A stretch of 64,000 bases of DNA from Roseiarcus sp963696665 (GTDB taxonomy: Bacteria; Pseudomonadota; Alphaproteobacteria; Rhizobiales; Beijerinckiaceae). Under the pieces are notes generated by a model, which worked only from the letters and a program-made list of their open reading frames with translations, was not told where the DNA came from and searched no databases. Made by a program: the position numbers and the translations under genes. The stretch lies in the NCBI GenBank assembly GCA_963696665.1, contig CAVOLE010000008.1:248001-312000 (forward strand), given 5' to 3'. Positions 53,972 through 63,089 of this stretch are shown here, one piece after another; the stretch's first letter is position 1; the number at the start of each line of letters is the position of its first letter.

Positions 53972-54047
53972 GCGGAACCGCGGCGCCATGAGGAGTCGCT
54001 TCGTCTCGGCCGCATTGCGCCCAGAGGAAGCTTCTGGGAGGAGATTG

Positions 54048-55076
54048 GTGGCCGGACCCCGGATTGTCATCGACCCGCAGCCGCGGTCGATCGAGGAGAC
54101 CTTCGAGCCAACGGTCTGGGCGTGGCTTAAGGAGCTCGGCGAACTCGCGGTCCACGAAGGGCCGGGCCGCATGCCGGCCGAGCGCTTCGAATCCTATCTC
54201 CCCGAGATGGCGCTCCTGATCGGCCAGAGCGACATGCCGAAAGCGCGCCTCGACCGCGCGCCTAAGCTTCGCGCCATCATCAACATCGAGACGAACTTTC
54301 TGCAGAACGTCGACTACGACGTATGCTTCGAGCGCGGGATCCATGTGCTGGCGCCGAGCTCCGCTTTCGCCAAGCCGGTCGCGGAAATGGCGCTCGGAAT
54401 GGCGATCGACCTCTGCCGCGGCGTGACGAATGCGGACCGCGCCATGCGGCGGGGCCAAGAGAAATGGCTGCTCGACGGCGCGGAAGGCTGCTTTTCGCTC
54501 TACGGGTCGCGCGTTGGGCTCATCGGCTTCGGCGATCTCGCGCGCGCTTTTGTACCGCTTCTTCAACCGTTCGGCTGCCCGATCAAGGCCTACGACCCGT
54601 GGGTGTCCGATCATTTCATCGCCGGTTTCGGCGTTGCCGCCGCTTCGCTCAAGGAAGTGTTGAAGACGAGCCAGGTCATCGTCGTGTTCGCCGCCGTGAC
54701 CAGCGAGAACCGGGGTTTCTTAGGCAAACGCGAGTTCGAGATGATTGCGCCGGGCTCCGTGTTCCTGCTGATGAGCCGCGCGGGCGTGGTCGACTTCCCC
54801 GAGTTCCTGCGGCAGGTCGAGAGCGGGCGGTTCCGGGCCGCGACCGACGTCTTCCCTGAGGAGCCGGCGCCGCTCGACGAGCGAGCGCGCAAGGTCGAGG
54901 GCCTGCTGCTGTCGCCTCATCGCGCTGGCGCGATGATCGACCCGCTTTTCGAGATCGGCCGGCAAACGGCAGCCGACGCCGGACTGATCCTGCGCGGGTT
55001 GCCGCCGCTCTCCTGCCGACGCGCCCAGCGTGAGACGGTGGCGCTCTCTCGGTCGAAGCCGATCGAGCGCAGCTAA
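54048..55076 (+). CDS. D-isomer-specific 2-hydroxyacid dehydrogenase
   Basis: A 342-residue NAD(P)-dependent dehydrogenase. The Rossmann motif VGLIGFGDLARAFVPLLQPF sits near residue 150. The catalytic Arg (LMSRAGVVDFPEF), Glu (DVFPEEPAPLDE) and His (LLSPHRAGAMIDPL) are in the family order. GTG 54048, six bases after GGGAGG, is chosen over an upstream ATG that overlaps the repeat element. It is followed by a LacI regulator and a rare-sugar transporter, so it may act on a sugar-derived 2-keto or 2-hydroxy acid, possibly an aldonate/ulosonate. Intact. Confidence 0.88.
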   Translation: MAGPRIVIDPQPRSIEETFEPTVWAWLKELGELAVHEGPGRMPAERFESYLPEMALLIGQSDMPKARLDRAPKLRAIINIETNFLQNVDYDVCFERGIHVLAPSSAFAKPVAEMALGMAIDLCRGVTNADRAMRRGQEKWLLDGAEGCFSLYGSRVGLIGFGDLARAFVPLLQPFGCPIKAYDPWVSDHFIAGFGVAAASLKEVLKTSQVIVVFAAVTSENRGFLGKREFEMIAPGSVFLLMSRAGVVDFPEFLRQVESGRFRAATDVFPEEPAPLDERARKVEGLLLSPHRAGAMIDPLFEIGRQTAADAGLILRGLPPLSCRRAQRETVALSRSKPIERS

Positions 55077-55181
55077 CGGCGGCTTGACGTCGAGCTGGAA
55101 CGAGACGTAGCGTAGAACGTTATAGAAGAGCCGAAGACGAGCCCGGCTCGAATGTCGGCGACGCCGGGAGGCGAACGGTCG

Positions 55182-56231
55182 ATGGGGAGAGCGCCGACCA
55201 TTCGGGATGTGGCCCAGCGCGCCGGGGTGTCGGTCGCGACCGCCTCCAATGTCGTCAACGGCGTTCGTCCAGTCGGAGAGGCGAGCCGCCGCAAGGTCAT
55301 CGAAGCGATCGCGGCGCTCGACTATCGGCTCGACCGCGCGGCAAGCGCGCTTCGCGGCCGGTCCACCCGCCTCATCGGCATGGTCGTCCCCGACATCACC
55401 AATGTCTTCTTCGCCAGCCTCGTGCATGGCGTCGAAGCGCTTGCCGAGCGCGACGGCTATGATCTCCTCATCGTCTCCACCAGCGAGGACGCCGCGAATG
55501 AGCGCCGCCGCGTCGAGGCGCTGGTGGCTCGGCGCATCGACGGGCTCATCGTCGTGCCGGCGAATGACGATTCGATGGTCGCGCTCAAGGGCGGCGCGGA
55601 CGACTCGCGCTTGCCCCCGGCAGTGCTGATCGACCGCGGGGGCCAGGCGCCCGGATTCGACACCGTGCGCGCCGATTGCTTCGCCGGCGGCCATGCCGCC
55701 GCACGCTGCCTCATCGACCTCGGACACCGTGACATTGTCGTTCTCACCCACTCCCGAGGTCTCGACAATATCGAACAGCGCATCGCTGGCTGCCGCAGCG
55801 CTCTCAGCGAGGCCGGCCTCGATGGGCGCGACCGCGCCATCTATGGCGGACAGGACCTTGAGAGCCTGCGCGGCGCGGTCGAACTCGAGCTTAACCGCGC
55901 CGATCGGCCGACTGCGATTTTCGCCCTCACCAATGTTTGCGCCCTCGCCTCGATCAAGGCCGCGCGCGGTCTCGACCTCGAAATCCCCGGAGACGTATCG
56001 ATCGTCGGCTTCGACGACTTCGACTGGATGTCGGCGCTGAGTCCCTATCTAACCACCGTCGCGCAGCCGGTGGACGATTTCGCTGCTGCCGCCTGGCGCA
56101 TCCTGATGCGACGCCTCAAAGGCGACGCGGGGACCGACGTCGAACGCATCGAACTTCCCTGCACGCTCAAGGTGAGGGAATCGACCGGGCCCGCCCGCCC
56201 TCGGCTCCAAGCCGTCGCGGAGGTCCGCTGA
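55182..56231 (+). CDS. LacI-family transcriptional regulator
   Basis: A 349-residue repressor. The N-terminal helix-turn-helix and hinge (TIRDVAQRAGVSVATASNVV, RKVIEAIAALDYRLDRAASA) is followed by a periplasmic-binding-protein-like ligand domain (IGMVVPDITNVFFASLVHGV, LGHRDIVVLTHSRGLDNIEQ, GFDDFDWMSALSPYLTTVAQ). ATG 55182 starts right at the HTH; an ATG ten codons earlier is possible. It heads the rare-sugar cassette and is the likely sugar-responsive regulator. Intact. Confidence 0.92.
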   Translation: MGRAPTIRDVAQRAGVSVATASNVVNGVRPVGEASRRKVIEAIAALDYRLDRAASALRGRSTRLIGMVVPDITNVFFASLVHGVEALAERDGYDLLIVSTSEDAANERRRVEALVARRIDGLIVVPANDDSMVALKGGADDSRLPPAVLIDRGGQAPGFDTVRADCFAGGHAAARCLIDLGHRDIVVLTHSRGLDNIEQRIAGCRSALSEAGLDGRDRAIYGGQDLESLRGAVELELNRADRPTAIFALTNVCALASIKAARGLDLEIPGDVSIVGFDDFDWMSALSPYLTTVAQPVDDFAAAAWRILMRRLKGDAGTDVERIELPCTLKVRESTGPARPRLQAVAEVR

Positions 56232-56260
56232 ATCACCAAATAATATCAAGGGAGTGAGCC

Positions 56261-57238
56261 ATGCTGAAACATTTGATCTTGTGCGCCTCGATCTCTGCCC
56301 TCGCGCTCGGCCTCGCGGCGTCGGCCGCATTCGCAGCCGACAAGCCGGTCTACGGGGTCTTGATGAAGACGCTCTCCAACCCCTTCTGGGGCGCGATGGA
56401 GAAAGGCGTCGACGTCGGCGCCAAGAACGCCGGCGTTGACATCTTCCTGGACGCCGTCGAATCCGACCAAGCAGCCGAACCACAGCTCAACGCCTGCAAC
56501 ACCATGCTGCAGAAGAAGCCGGCCGCCATGATCACCGCGGCGATCAATTCAACGATCCTTCTGCCCTGCCTAAAGCAGGCGAACGAGATGAAGATCCCGG
56601 TCGTCGATCTGGACAACAACCTCGACCCCGCCATCACCAAGAAAGCCGGCGTCGACGTCGCCTTCCATATCGGGTCGGACAACGAGGCGGCTGGGGCCAA
56701 GGGCGCAGACTATCTGGTCAGCGTGCTCGGCAAGGGCGCCAAAGGTCCGGTGCTGGTGATCGAGGGCCTCTCGGGCAACATCACCGGAGAAAAGCGCGCG
56801 CATGGCTTCGCTGGGGAACTCAAGAAGCAGGCGCCCGGCCTCAACATCGTCGCCTCCTTGCCTGGAGACTGGGACAGCCTGAAAGCCGCCAACATCACCA
56901 ATGACACGCTGCAACGCACTCCCGATCTGGTCGCCATCTTCGCCGCTAACGACGACATGGCGCTCGGCGCGGTCGAGGCCGCGCGCTCGGCGGGCAAGGA
57001 CAAGCTGATCGTCATCGGCGTCGACGGAAACACCAATGCGGTCAAATCGATCAAGGCCGGCCGGCTCAACGCCTCTGTCGCGCAACTGCCCTATCTCGTC
57101 GGCATGCAGGCGGTCGAGGGCGTGAAGAAGCTGCTCGCTGGCGGCAAAGTCCAGGAGATGACCTACGTGCCAACCCTTGTTCTGACCAAAGAGGTCATCG
57201 AGGCGAACAAGGATCCAATGCTGCAATACGTCAAATAG
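56261..57238 (+). CDS. Ribose-type sugar ABC transporter substrate-binding protein
   Basis: A 325-residue periplasmic receptor (SBP family 4, RbsB-like). Signal peptide MLKHLILCASISALALGLAA with cleavage near AFAADKP, then GVLMKTLSNPFWGAMEKGVD, the aromatic/acidic contact loops (VDLDNNLDPAI), DVAFHIGSDNEAAGAKGAD, IEGLSGNITGEKRAHGFAGE, and ANDDMALGAVEAARSAGKDK. A GGGAGTG ribosome-binding site precedes the ATG. It delivers a pentose/hexose-like or ketose sugar to the RbsC-type permease encoded next. Intact. Confidence 0.93.
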   Translation: MLKHLILCASISALALGLAASAAFAADKPVYGVLMKTLSNPFWGAMEKGVDVGAKNAGVDIFLDAVESDQAAEPQLNACNTMLQKKPAAMITAAINSTILLPCLKQANEMKIPVVDLDNNLDPAITKKAGVDVAFHIGSDNEAAGAKGADYLVSVLGKGAKGPVLVIEGLSGNITGEKRAHGFAGELKKQAPGLNIVASLPGDWDSLKAANITNDTLQRTPDLVAIFAANDDMALGAVEAARSAGKDKLIVIGVDGNTNAVKSIKAGRLNASVAQLPYLVGMQAVEGVKKLLAGGKVQEMTYVPTLVLTKEVIEANKDPMLQYVK

Positions 57239-57303
57239 GCTTGACCGCCGCCGCCCGTCCGCTTGGTTGGAGGGGCGCCGTCGCTTGATTTGAGGAAGGC
57301 CTG

Positions 57304-58293
57304 ATGACTTCGGCTTCAACCCCAGCCGCGCCCGCCTCATGGCGCGCGCGCTTCGCCGGCGGAGCGGCCGTGCGGCTCGAATCGGTCATCGTGCTCGCGG
57401 TTCTCTGCGTGGCGATGGCGATGCTGTCGAGCGCCTTCCTCTCTGTCTCCAACATCCTCAACATTCTGCTCTCGACCTCGGTGTTCGGCGTCTTGGCAAT
57501 CGGCATGACATTCGTCATTTGCTCGGCCGGCATCGACCTCTCGGTCGGATCGATCCTCGCGCTGTCGGGCGTCGTTGGCGCGATGTTGACCTCTGACCTT
57601 GATCTACCGTGGTGGATCGGCATCCTCGGCTGCCTCGCAATGGGCGCGCTCACCGGCGCTCTCAACGGCTTCCTCATCACCAAGGGCGCGATTCCGCCGT
57701 TCATCGTCACGCTCGGCATGCTCGGCGTCGCTCGCGGTTTCGCGTTGGTGCTCAGCAACGGCGTTTCGATCTATGGCTTGCCCCCGGAGATCGTGTGGCT
57801 CGGCCAGGGCCGGCCGTTCGGCGTGCCGACCCCGGTCATCGTCCTGCTGCTCACAGCGCTTGTCGCGCATGTCCTGCTCGCCCACACGCGCTTCGGCGTC
57901 TACGCCCAGGTCATTGGCGACAACGAAGGCGCGGCGCGAGCGATGGGCGTGCGCGTCGAGCGGATGAAGGTGCTCATCTACACGCTCTCCGGGCTGCTCT
58001 CCGGCCTTGCCGGTCTGTTGTTCGCCGCCCGCATCAATTCGGGCGAGCCGACCGCGGCTCTAAACTACGAACTCACCGCAATCACCGCGACCATTCTCGG
58101 CGGCACGAACCTGTTCGGCGGCCGGGGCAGCGTGGTTGGCACGCTGATCGGCGCGTTGATCATGGGGGTATTGCAGAACGGACTCAATCTGATGGCCGTT
58201 CGGCCCTTCTACCAGCAGATCGCCATCGGCGCGGTCTTGATCCTCGCTGTCTGGCTCGACCGAATCAACAGCACGAAAGGCTGGCGTCGATGA
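57304..58293 (+). CDS. Ribose-type sugar ABC transporter permease
   Basis: A 329-residue RbsC-like inner-membrane protein with about ten hydrophobic segments. Typical stretches are ICSAGIDLSVGSILALSGVV, GLINGFLITKGAIPPFIVTLG-like GALNGFLITKGAIPPFIVTL, and RFGVYAQVIGDNEGAARAMG (EAA-like cytoplasmic loop), then GTNLFGGRGSVVGTLIGALI. Its stop overlaps the ATPase start by ATGA, which indicates coupling. Intact. Confidence 0.93.
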   Translation: MTSASTPAAPASWRARFAGGAAVRLESVIVLAVLCVAMAMLSSAFLSVSNILNILLSTSVFGVLAIGMTFVICSAGIDLSVGSILALSGVVGAMLTSDLDLPWWIGILGCLAMGALTGALNGFLITKGAIPPFIVTLGMLGVARGFALVLSNGVSIYGLPPEIVWLGQGRPFGVPTPVIVLLLTALVAHVLLAHTRFGVYAQVIGDNEGAARAMGVRVERMKVLIYTLSGLLSGLAGLLFAARINSGEPTAALNYELTAITATILGGTNLFGGRGSVVGTLIGALIMGVLQNGLNLMAVRPFYQQIAIGAVLILAVWLDRINSTKGWRR

Positions 58294-59051
58294 GCCTGCT
58301 CGAACTCAAGGACGTCCGTAAAACCTTCGGCGCGATCGAAGCTTTGCGCGGCGTCACCTTCTCCGTCGAGGCGGGCAGCGCGGTTGCACTCGTTGGCGAC
58401 AATGGGGCCGGCAAATCGACCCTGATGAAGACGATCACCGGCGTCCATCGTCCCGACGCTGGCGAGATCCGCTTCGACAACATCTCCATCGTCGGCAAGG
58501 ATCCCGGCGAAATCCGCGAGGCCGGCATTGAGATGATCTACCAGGACCTCGCGCTGGCCCGCATGCGCGACGTCGCCTCGAACATTTTTCTCGGCCGTGA
58601 GCTCACGCGCTCCGTCCTCGGCGTGAGGTTGATCGATGTGGGCCGCATGCGCACCGAGGCCGCAGCGATGGTCGCGCGCCTCGGGGCGCGCATTCCCTCG
58701 ATCACACAGATGACGGGCCAGCTGTCCGGAGGCCAGCAACAATCGGTTGCAATCGCCCGCGCGCTCACGTTCAATCCCAAGCTCGTCATTATGGATGAGC
58801 CGACTGCGGCGCTCGCGGTGCGCGAGGTCGAGCATGTGCTCGACCTTATCCGCGCTCTCAAGGGGGACGGCATCTCCGTCGTCCTGATCAGCCACCGCTT
58901 GACCGACGTGTTCTCGGTCTGCGACCGCATCGTGGTCTTGCGCCAGGGTCAGGTCATCGCCGACGACGCGACCCGCGACACCAGCATGAACGCCGTCGTC
59001 GCCCATATCGTCGGCGCGATGGAAGAGCGGCTTGAGAGGGGACACGCATGA
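58290..59051 (+). CDS. Sugar ABC transporter ATP-binding protein (single-domain)
   Basis: A 253-residue ABC ATPase. Walker A GDNGAGKSTLMKTITGVH, Q-loop region EMIYQDLALARMRDVASN, signature LSGGQQQSVAIARALTF, Walker B LVIMDEPTAALAVRE and switch His in VLISHRLTD. Unlike the usual double-domain RbsA/XylG proteins it has only one domain, as in FrcA-type fructose importers, so it would dimerise. The start overlaps the permease stop. Intact. Confidence 0.92.
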   Translation: MSLLELKDVRKTFGAIEALRGVTFSVEAGSAVALVGDNGAGKSTLMKTITGVHRPDAGEIRFDNISIVGKDPGEIREAGIEMIYQDLALARMRDVASNIFLGRELTRSVLGVRLIDVGRMRTEAAAMVARLGARIPSITQMTGQLSGGQQQSVAIARALTFNPKLVIMDEPTAALAVREVEHVLDLIRALKGDGISVVLISHRLTDVFSVCDRIVVLRQGQVIADDATRDTSMNAVVAHIVGAMEERLERGHA

Positions 59052-59118
59052 TCCGTTCGGCGTGCGTTCGGAAGCCGGCTTTCTAAGAGTGAAGGGCGAT
59101 GACGCTTCCCCTTCAGAC

Positions 59119-60040
59119 ATGGAGACGCAATTGAAATTCGGCATTTATTACTCGTACTGGGAGCAGGAATGGAGCGCCGACTGCCTGAAATACGTAGAGA
59201 AAGTCGCGAAGCTCGGTTTCGACGTGATCGAAATCGCGGCTCATCATCTGAACAGCTACAGCCCGGCGCATATCGCCGAAGTCGGCCGCTCCGCTCGCGA
59301 CCATGGAATGACCATCACGGCCGGACTGGGGCCCTCCGCGCATCGAAACCTGTCTTCCGCTGATCCGGCGATCAGAAAAGCGGGGCGCGCATTTTTCGAA
59401 GAGACGCTGACCAACCTCGCCAAACTCGACATCCACGTCATCGGCGGCGCCCTCCATTCCTATTGGCCGATCGACTATTCGAAGCCGGTCGACAAGCCGG
59501 GGGACAGGGCGCGAGGCCTGGAGGGCATCTCGAGCCTCGCCGACTTCGCCGCCAATCTCGGCGTCAATCTGTGCCTGGAAGTGCTCAACCGGTTCGAGAA
59601 CCACGTGCTCAACACCGCCGAGGAGGGCGTCGCTTTCGTGCGGGAGGTCGATAAGCCGAATGTCAAGGTCATGCTCGACACGTTCCATATGAACATCGAG
59701 GAGGATAGTTTCGGCAAGGCGATCCGCACCGCCGGCCCGCTTGCTCGGCCATTTCCATACCGGGGAGAACAATCGGCGCGTTCCCGGCAAGGGCGCGCTG
59801 CCCTGGCACGAAATCGGCGCGGCGCTGCGCGAGATCGGATATTCCGGCGCCGTCGTCATGGAGCCGTTCGTGAAGATGGGTGGCCAGGTCGGCGCCGACA
59901 TCAGGGTTTGGCGCGATCTCAGCGATAACGCGGACGAAGCCCAGATGGATGAAGCCGCGCGACAGGCCTTGGCGTTCTCGCGCTACGTGCTTGGCGGAGA
60001 GCCGCGAGGCGACACGCGCGCGGCATCCGTAAGCCGATAG
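59119..60040 (+). pseudogene. Ketose 3-epimerase (D-tagatose/D-psicose 3-epimerase-like), one-base frameshift
   Basis: From ATG 59119 (METQLKFGIYYSYWEQEWSA) the first frame gives a TIM-barrel sugar isomerase with the metal ligand Glu in NLCLEVLNRFENHVLNTAEE and Asp in VMLDTFHMNIEE. Near 59744 one extra base moves the frame. Removing it restores LGHFHTGENNRRVPGKGALP (third ligand His) and the final Glu in VVMEPFVKMGG, ending at 60040. Joined length is about 306 residues. The motif set is specific for ketose 3-epimerases, so the transporter likely imports a ketose such as psicose or tagatose. The frameshift may be an error. Confidence 0.85.
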
Positions 60041-60292
60041 ACCTTGCTTCTGAAGCGTTCCAGTTTGACGCCCGCAGAGAAATGGCGCAGCAACGGATCG
60101 CGGTATGCAAGCACAACGAAGAGGTTGTAATATCTCGCATCTGCGAAAGGTGCGTGTAAATAGGCCTGCGGCAGTCAAAGAGACCGTCGAGTTCAGGAGA
60201 TTGACAGCCACTTTGCTTTCTAATACACTGAAAACAGAATCAATGCTGTCTTGGCTTGGTCCGGCGGCGCAATCCAAACACGGGCGGGACTT

Positions 60293-60652
60293 ATGAACTG
60301 CAAGGCGGCCTTTTCAGCCGCGGCGCTGGTTGCGGCTGCATATGCGGTTACCCTCAGCGCCAGTTGGTCGGAGACCATCGCGATTCCTTCGCAGATCGAT
60401 GGCGGGACAGGGTCTAACGTTCCCGCAACGGTCAACGAAGCGGGCTTCGATCGCCCCGCGACCAGCGACCATCCCGAGAGCGGCGCGGGTTTGGTGGCGC
60501 TTAGGGGCTCCTCAGCTTCAGATCTGATGGCGCCGAGAAGCGGGGGCGAAACGGGCGACAATGCTCCGGCCACCGCCCCCGAGCCGTCGATACTGACCAG
60601 GCTGCTTATCATGTTCAGCGACCTACGCAGCCAGACATTCGGAAGTCCTTGA
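60293..60652 (+). CDS. Exported hypothetical protein
   Basis: A 119-residue ORF. ATG 60293 gives a signal-like start (MNCKAAFSAAALVAAAYAVT) with cleavage likely near SASWSETIA. The mature part is rich in Ser, Ala, Pro and Gly without a recognised domain, ending in a short hydrophobic/amphipathic tail (ILTRLLIMFSDLRSQTF). It is convergent with pyrB. No function can be proposed; coding status is plausible but unproven. Confidence 0.4.
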   Translation: MNCKAAFSAAALVAAAYAVTLSASWSETIAIPSQIDGGTGSNVPATVNEAGFDRPATSDHPESGAGLVALRGSSASDLMAPRSGGETGDNAPATAPEPSILTRLLIMFSDLRSQTFGSP

Positions 60653-60659
60653 ACCGCGG

Positions 60660-61608
60660 TCATGCGTTCGGGATGTTGCGCGCGAGCGCTTCGAGCACCG
60701 CCATGCGCACGGCGACCCCCATCTCCACCTGTTCGCGGATGAGCGACTGGGCGCTGTCGGCGACGAGCGTATCGATTTCGACGCCGCGGTTCATCGGCCC
60801 GGGATGCATCACGAGGGCGCCCGGCTTGGCGTAGCTGAGCTTCTCCTGGTCGAGCCCGAAATAGCGGAAATATTCGCGCGCCGACGGCACGAAGGCGCTG
60901 CTCATGCGCTCGCGCTGCAAGCGCAACATCATCACGATGTCGGCGTCCTTGAGCCCCGAACGCATGTCCCGGGCGACTTCGACGCCCATGCGCTCGACGC
61001 CTGCTGGAAGAAGCGTCGAGGGCCCGACGACCCGCACATAGGCGCCAAGTTTACTGAGCAGCAGGATGTTCGAGCGCGCCACGCGCGAGTGGAGAATATC
61101 GCCGCATATCGCAACCGTGAGGCCCTCGATGTGTCCGAGATTGCGGCGGATCGTCAGCGCGTCGAGCAGCGCCTGGGTTGGATGCTCGATGCGCGCCGTC
61201 GCCCGCGTTGACCACCGAGCAATCGACCTTGCGAGCCAGAAGATGCACCGCGCCCGCGTGATGATGCCTCACCACCAGAATGTCGGGCCGCATGGCGTTC
61301 AAGGTCATGGCGGTGTCGATCAGCGTCTCGCCCTTTTTGACGCTCGACGCCCCGACCGCCATGTTCATCACGTCTGCGCCAAGCCGCTTGCCGGCAAGCT
61401 CGAACGACGATTGGGTGCGGGTCGACGCCTCGAAGAACAGATTGATCTGGGTGCGTCCGCGCAAGCTGACCCGCTTCTTCTCGACCTGCCGGGAGATGGT
61501 GACCGCTTCCTCGGCGAGATCGAGCAAGGCCACGATCTCGTCCCGCGACAGGTGCTCGATGCCGAGGAGATGGCGCTGGGCGAACACGGGCGGGGACGGA
61601 GCGATCAT
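60660..61608 (-). pseudogene. pyrB: Aspartate carbamoyltransferase catalytic subunit, one-base frameshift
   Basis: From ATG 61608 (MIAPSPPVFAQRHLLGIEHL) the first frame carries the carbamoyl-phosphate loop FFEASTRTQSSFELAGKRLG and continues to VVNAGDGAH. An extra base near 61187 shifts it. Removing that base restores EHPTQALLDALTIRRNLGHI and leads to the second frame (SNILLLSKLGAYVRVVGPST, MHPGPMNRGVEID) up to 60660. The joined protein of about 315 residues is a complete PyrB, first committed enzyme of pyrimidine synthesis. As this gene is normally essential for prototrophy, the shift is more likely a sequence error or a second copy exists elsewhere. No pyrC follows. Confidence 0.88.
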
Positions 61609-61746
61609 CGTTGACGGCGCGGTTCCGGATGCCCCTGATTGAGCCAAGATGCGATGCAGTTCAACCCCGCTGAACCGTCTCGCCTCGACAGGCCACAGCG
61701 ATCCGCCCTGGCCTGGGCGAGCCACCGAACAAACCCAACTGAGCGT

Positions 61747-61910
61747 GCATAAACGCTAGTAAGACGGTAATAAACGCTAATAAACGCTAGTAAAATACCT
61801 AGCGTTTACTAGCGTTTATTTTTTCGAATTGAGACTTTTCAAAGGGTTACAGCCGATTTAAATAAGAAAATATCCTTTTCCCTGTCACACTGTGTCTCAA
61901 ACGCGACACT
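61747..61910 (-). repeat. Iteron-like repeat element, right copy (inverted)
   Basis: Read on the minus strand this mirrors the left element. It has TTTGAGACACAGTGTG (61901-61886), an AT-rich stretch and TGTAACCCTTTGAAAAG (61851-61835). Then come two inverted TAAACGCTAG units, an eight-base spacer GTATTTTA, and direct units CTAGCGTTTA, TTAGCGTTTA, a diverged unit and CTAGCGTTTA. The two copies share the same order of parts over ~165 bases but differ at many positions, so they are old or under selection rather than a fresh duplication. It lies about 140 bases upstream of pyrB in the same orientation, as the left copy does for its gene. Confidence 0.85.
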
Positions 61911-62038
61911 TCTTCCTCTACCCCGCAGAAAAGGAGGCGGGGCGCCAGCGATTATCAAATCAGTACCACAGACCTCGGATTTTCGCAACATAATGTCGCG
62001 TATTCCCCCTCATCCGAATCGGCCGGACCCGCCCGACC

Positions 62039-62457
62039 CTAAAACCTCTCCAGCGTGGCCGGATCGGGGCGCCGGCGAAATACTTGTCGAGGCAGCGCTG
62101 AAAGATGTCTTCGTCCGGCGCGGCGCGGGCGAACAGGGTCATGGAGGAGCGGAACTTCATCTCGTCGATCGGCCCGAAGATGTCGCGCGCGGTCCTGCCC
62201 TCAACATCGAGCGTGAGCCGCGAGCACTCTCTAAGTCTTAAGCCGAGGACCGGGTGGGCGAGATAGGCTTTCGCCTCGTCCAGCGAACCGATCGCGAAAC
62301 GGATCGACATCGGGCTCTGTCCAAGGCCGACGATCTGAGGAAAGATGAACCACATCCAGTGGCTTTGCTTCCGCCCACCCTCCATCTCACGGCGCACTTG
62401 CTCATAGACGGGCGCCTGCGCGTCGACGAAACGTCCGAGATTGAACGGGTCCGCTAT
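62039..62457 (-). pseudogene. DUF1810 family protein with ATA start and C-terminal frameshift
   Basis: The minus strand encodes DPFNLGRFVDAQAPVYEQVR, REMEGGRKQSHWMWFIFPQI and RECSRLTLDVEGRTARDIFG, the DUF1810 pattern (calpastatin-like annotation in some databases). A GGAGG six bases upstream suits a start at 62457, where the codon is ATA instead of ATG. Near 62068, in a run of Cs (minus strand), adding one base gives the normal end PDPATLERF and a stop at 62039; as it stands the frame runs on to 61960. The function is unknown. Both oddities may be sequence errors. Confidence 0.7.
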
Positions 62458-63089
62458 CTGCGCCTCCTAGGCCGGCCCAACTTTCCGCAGCGCCGAGCGC
62501 TCGCGAGCAACTTGCATCTGACTGGAAACCGCGACCGTCGTAGCGACCGCCAGTATCGAGTCCGGGGGAAGCAATCGAGAGGAACGGTTGGCCCGCCGCG
62601 ACTCTGATATTGCCGCGGCGCGGATTTTGTTGCAGGGGCCAATCGCTGGCCTACTGCGATTTCAACCGAGCCGCACTGCACCCAGCTTACCCCATCAAGT
62701 GCCCAACGAGCACGCAGGCGCCCGAAAGCGTAGAAATCCGGAAGCAGCGCCTTGACCCACTAGAGAACGATATCCGCCCCAAACGATCGTCGCTGACCAG
62801 CGAAAGCGCCGCCCGGAAAAACGTCATACGATTTGGCAAATACATCGAATATTTCAGTAACGTCAAGTTAATTGTGTCACATTTCTGTCAAAATGATGGA
62901 CGAGGTCTATGAAAGTTGACGACCGAATGGTTCAATCCGACGGATATCGGTAGTACAGCTTTCGTACGTCTATAAAAAATAACGCCTCATCTGCGAATAA
63001 AGGTTTTTAAATGCTACAATTCACGCGCGAGCGCTGAATTGAAACAAAACTATCACTTCTTTGGCTTGTAAACAGATTTGGGAGGAAAA
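62458..63089. other. Intergenic region ahead of the surface protein gene
   Basis: About 630 bases without a convincing gene. The right half (from ~62830) is AT-rich, with stretches such as TCTATAAAAAATAACG and GGTTTTTAAATGC, and probably holds the promoter of the surface protein gene. The left half is GC-rich with no recognised product. No riboswitch or RNA gene was identified. Confidence 0.4.

Noticed and set aside
60660..61608. Programmed frameshifting in pyrB and other split genes
   Set aside because: No slippery heptamer or consistent shift direction was seen; both insertions and deletions occur, often in G/C runs, which fits sequence error or decay.
53971..61746. The interval between the two iteron-like elements as a transposon or genomic island
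   Set aside because: It contains pyrB, a housekeeping-type gene, has no transposase or integrase, no target duplication was seen, and the two elements have diverged. A shared regulatory role fits better.
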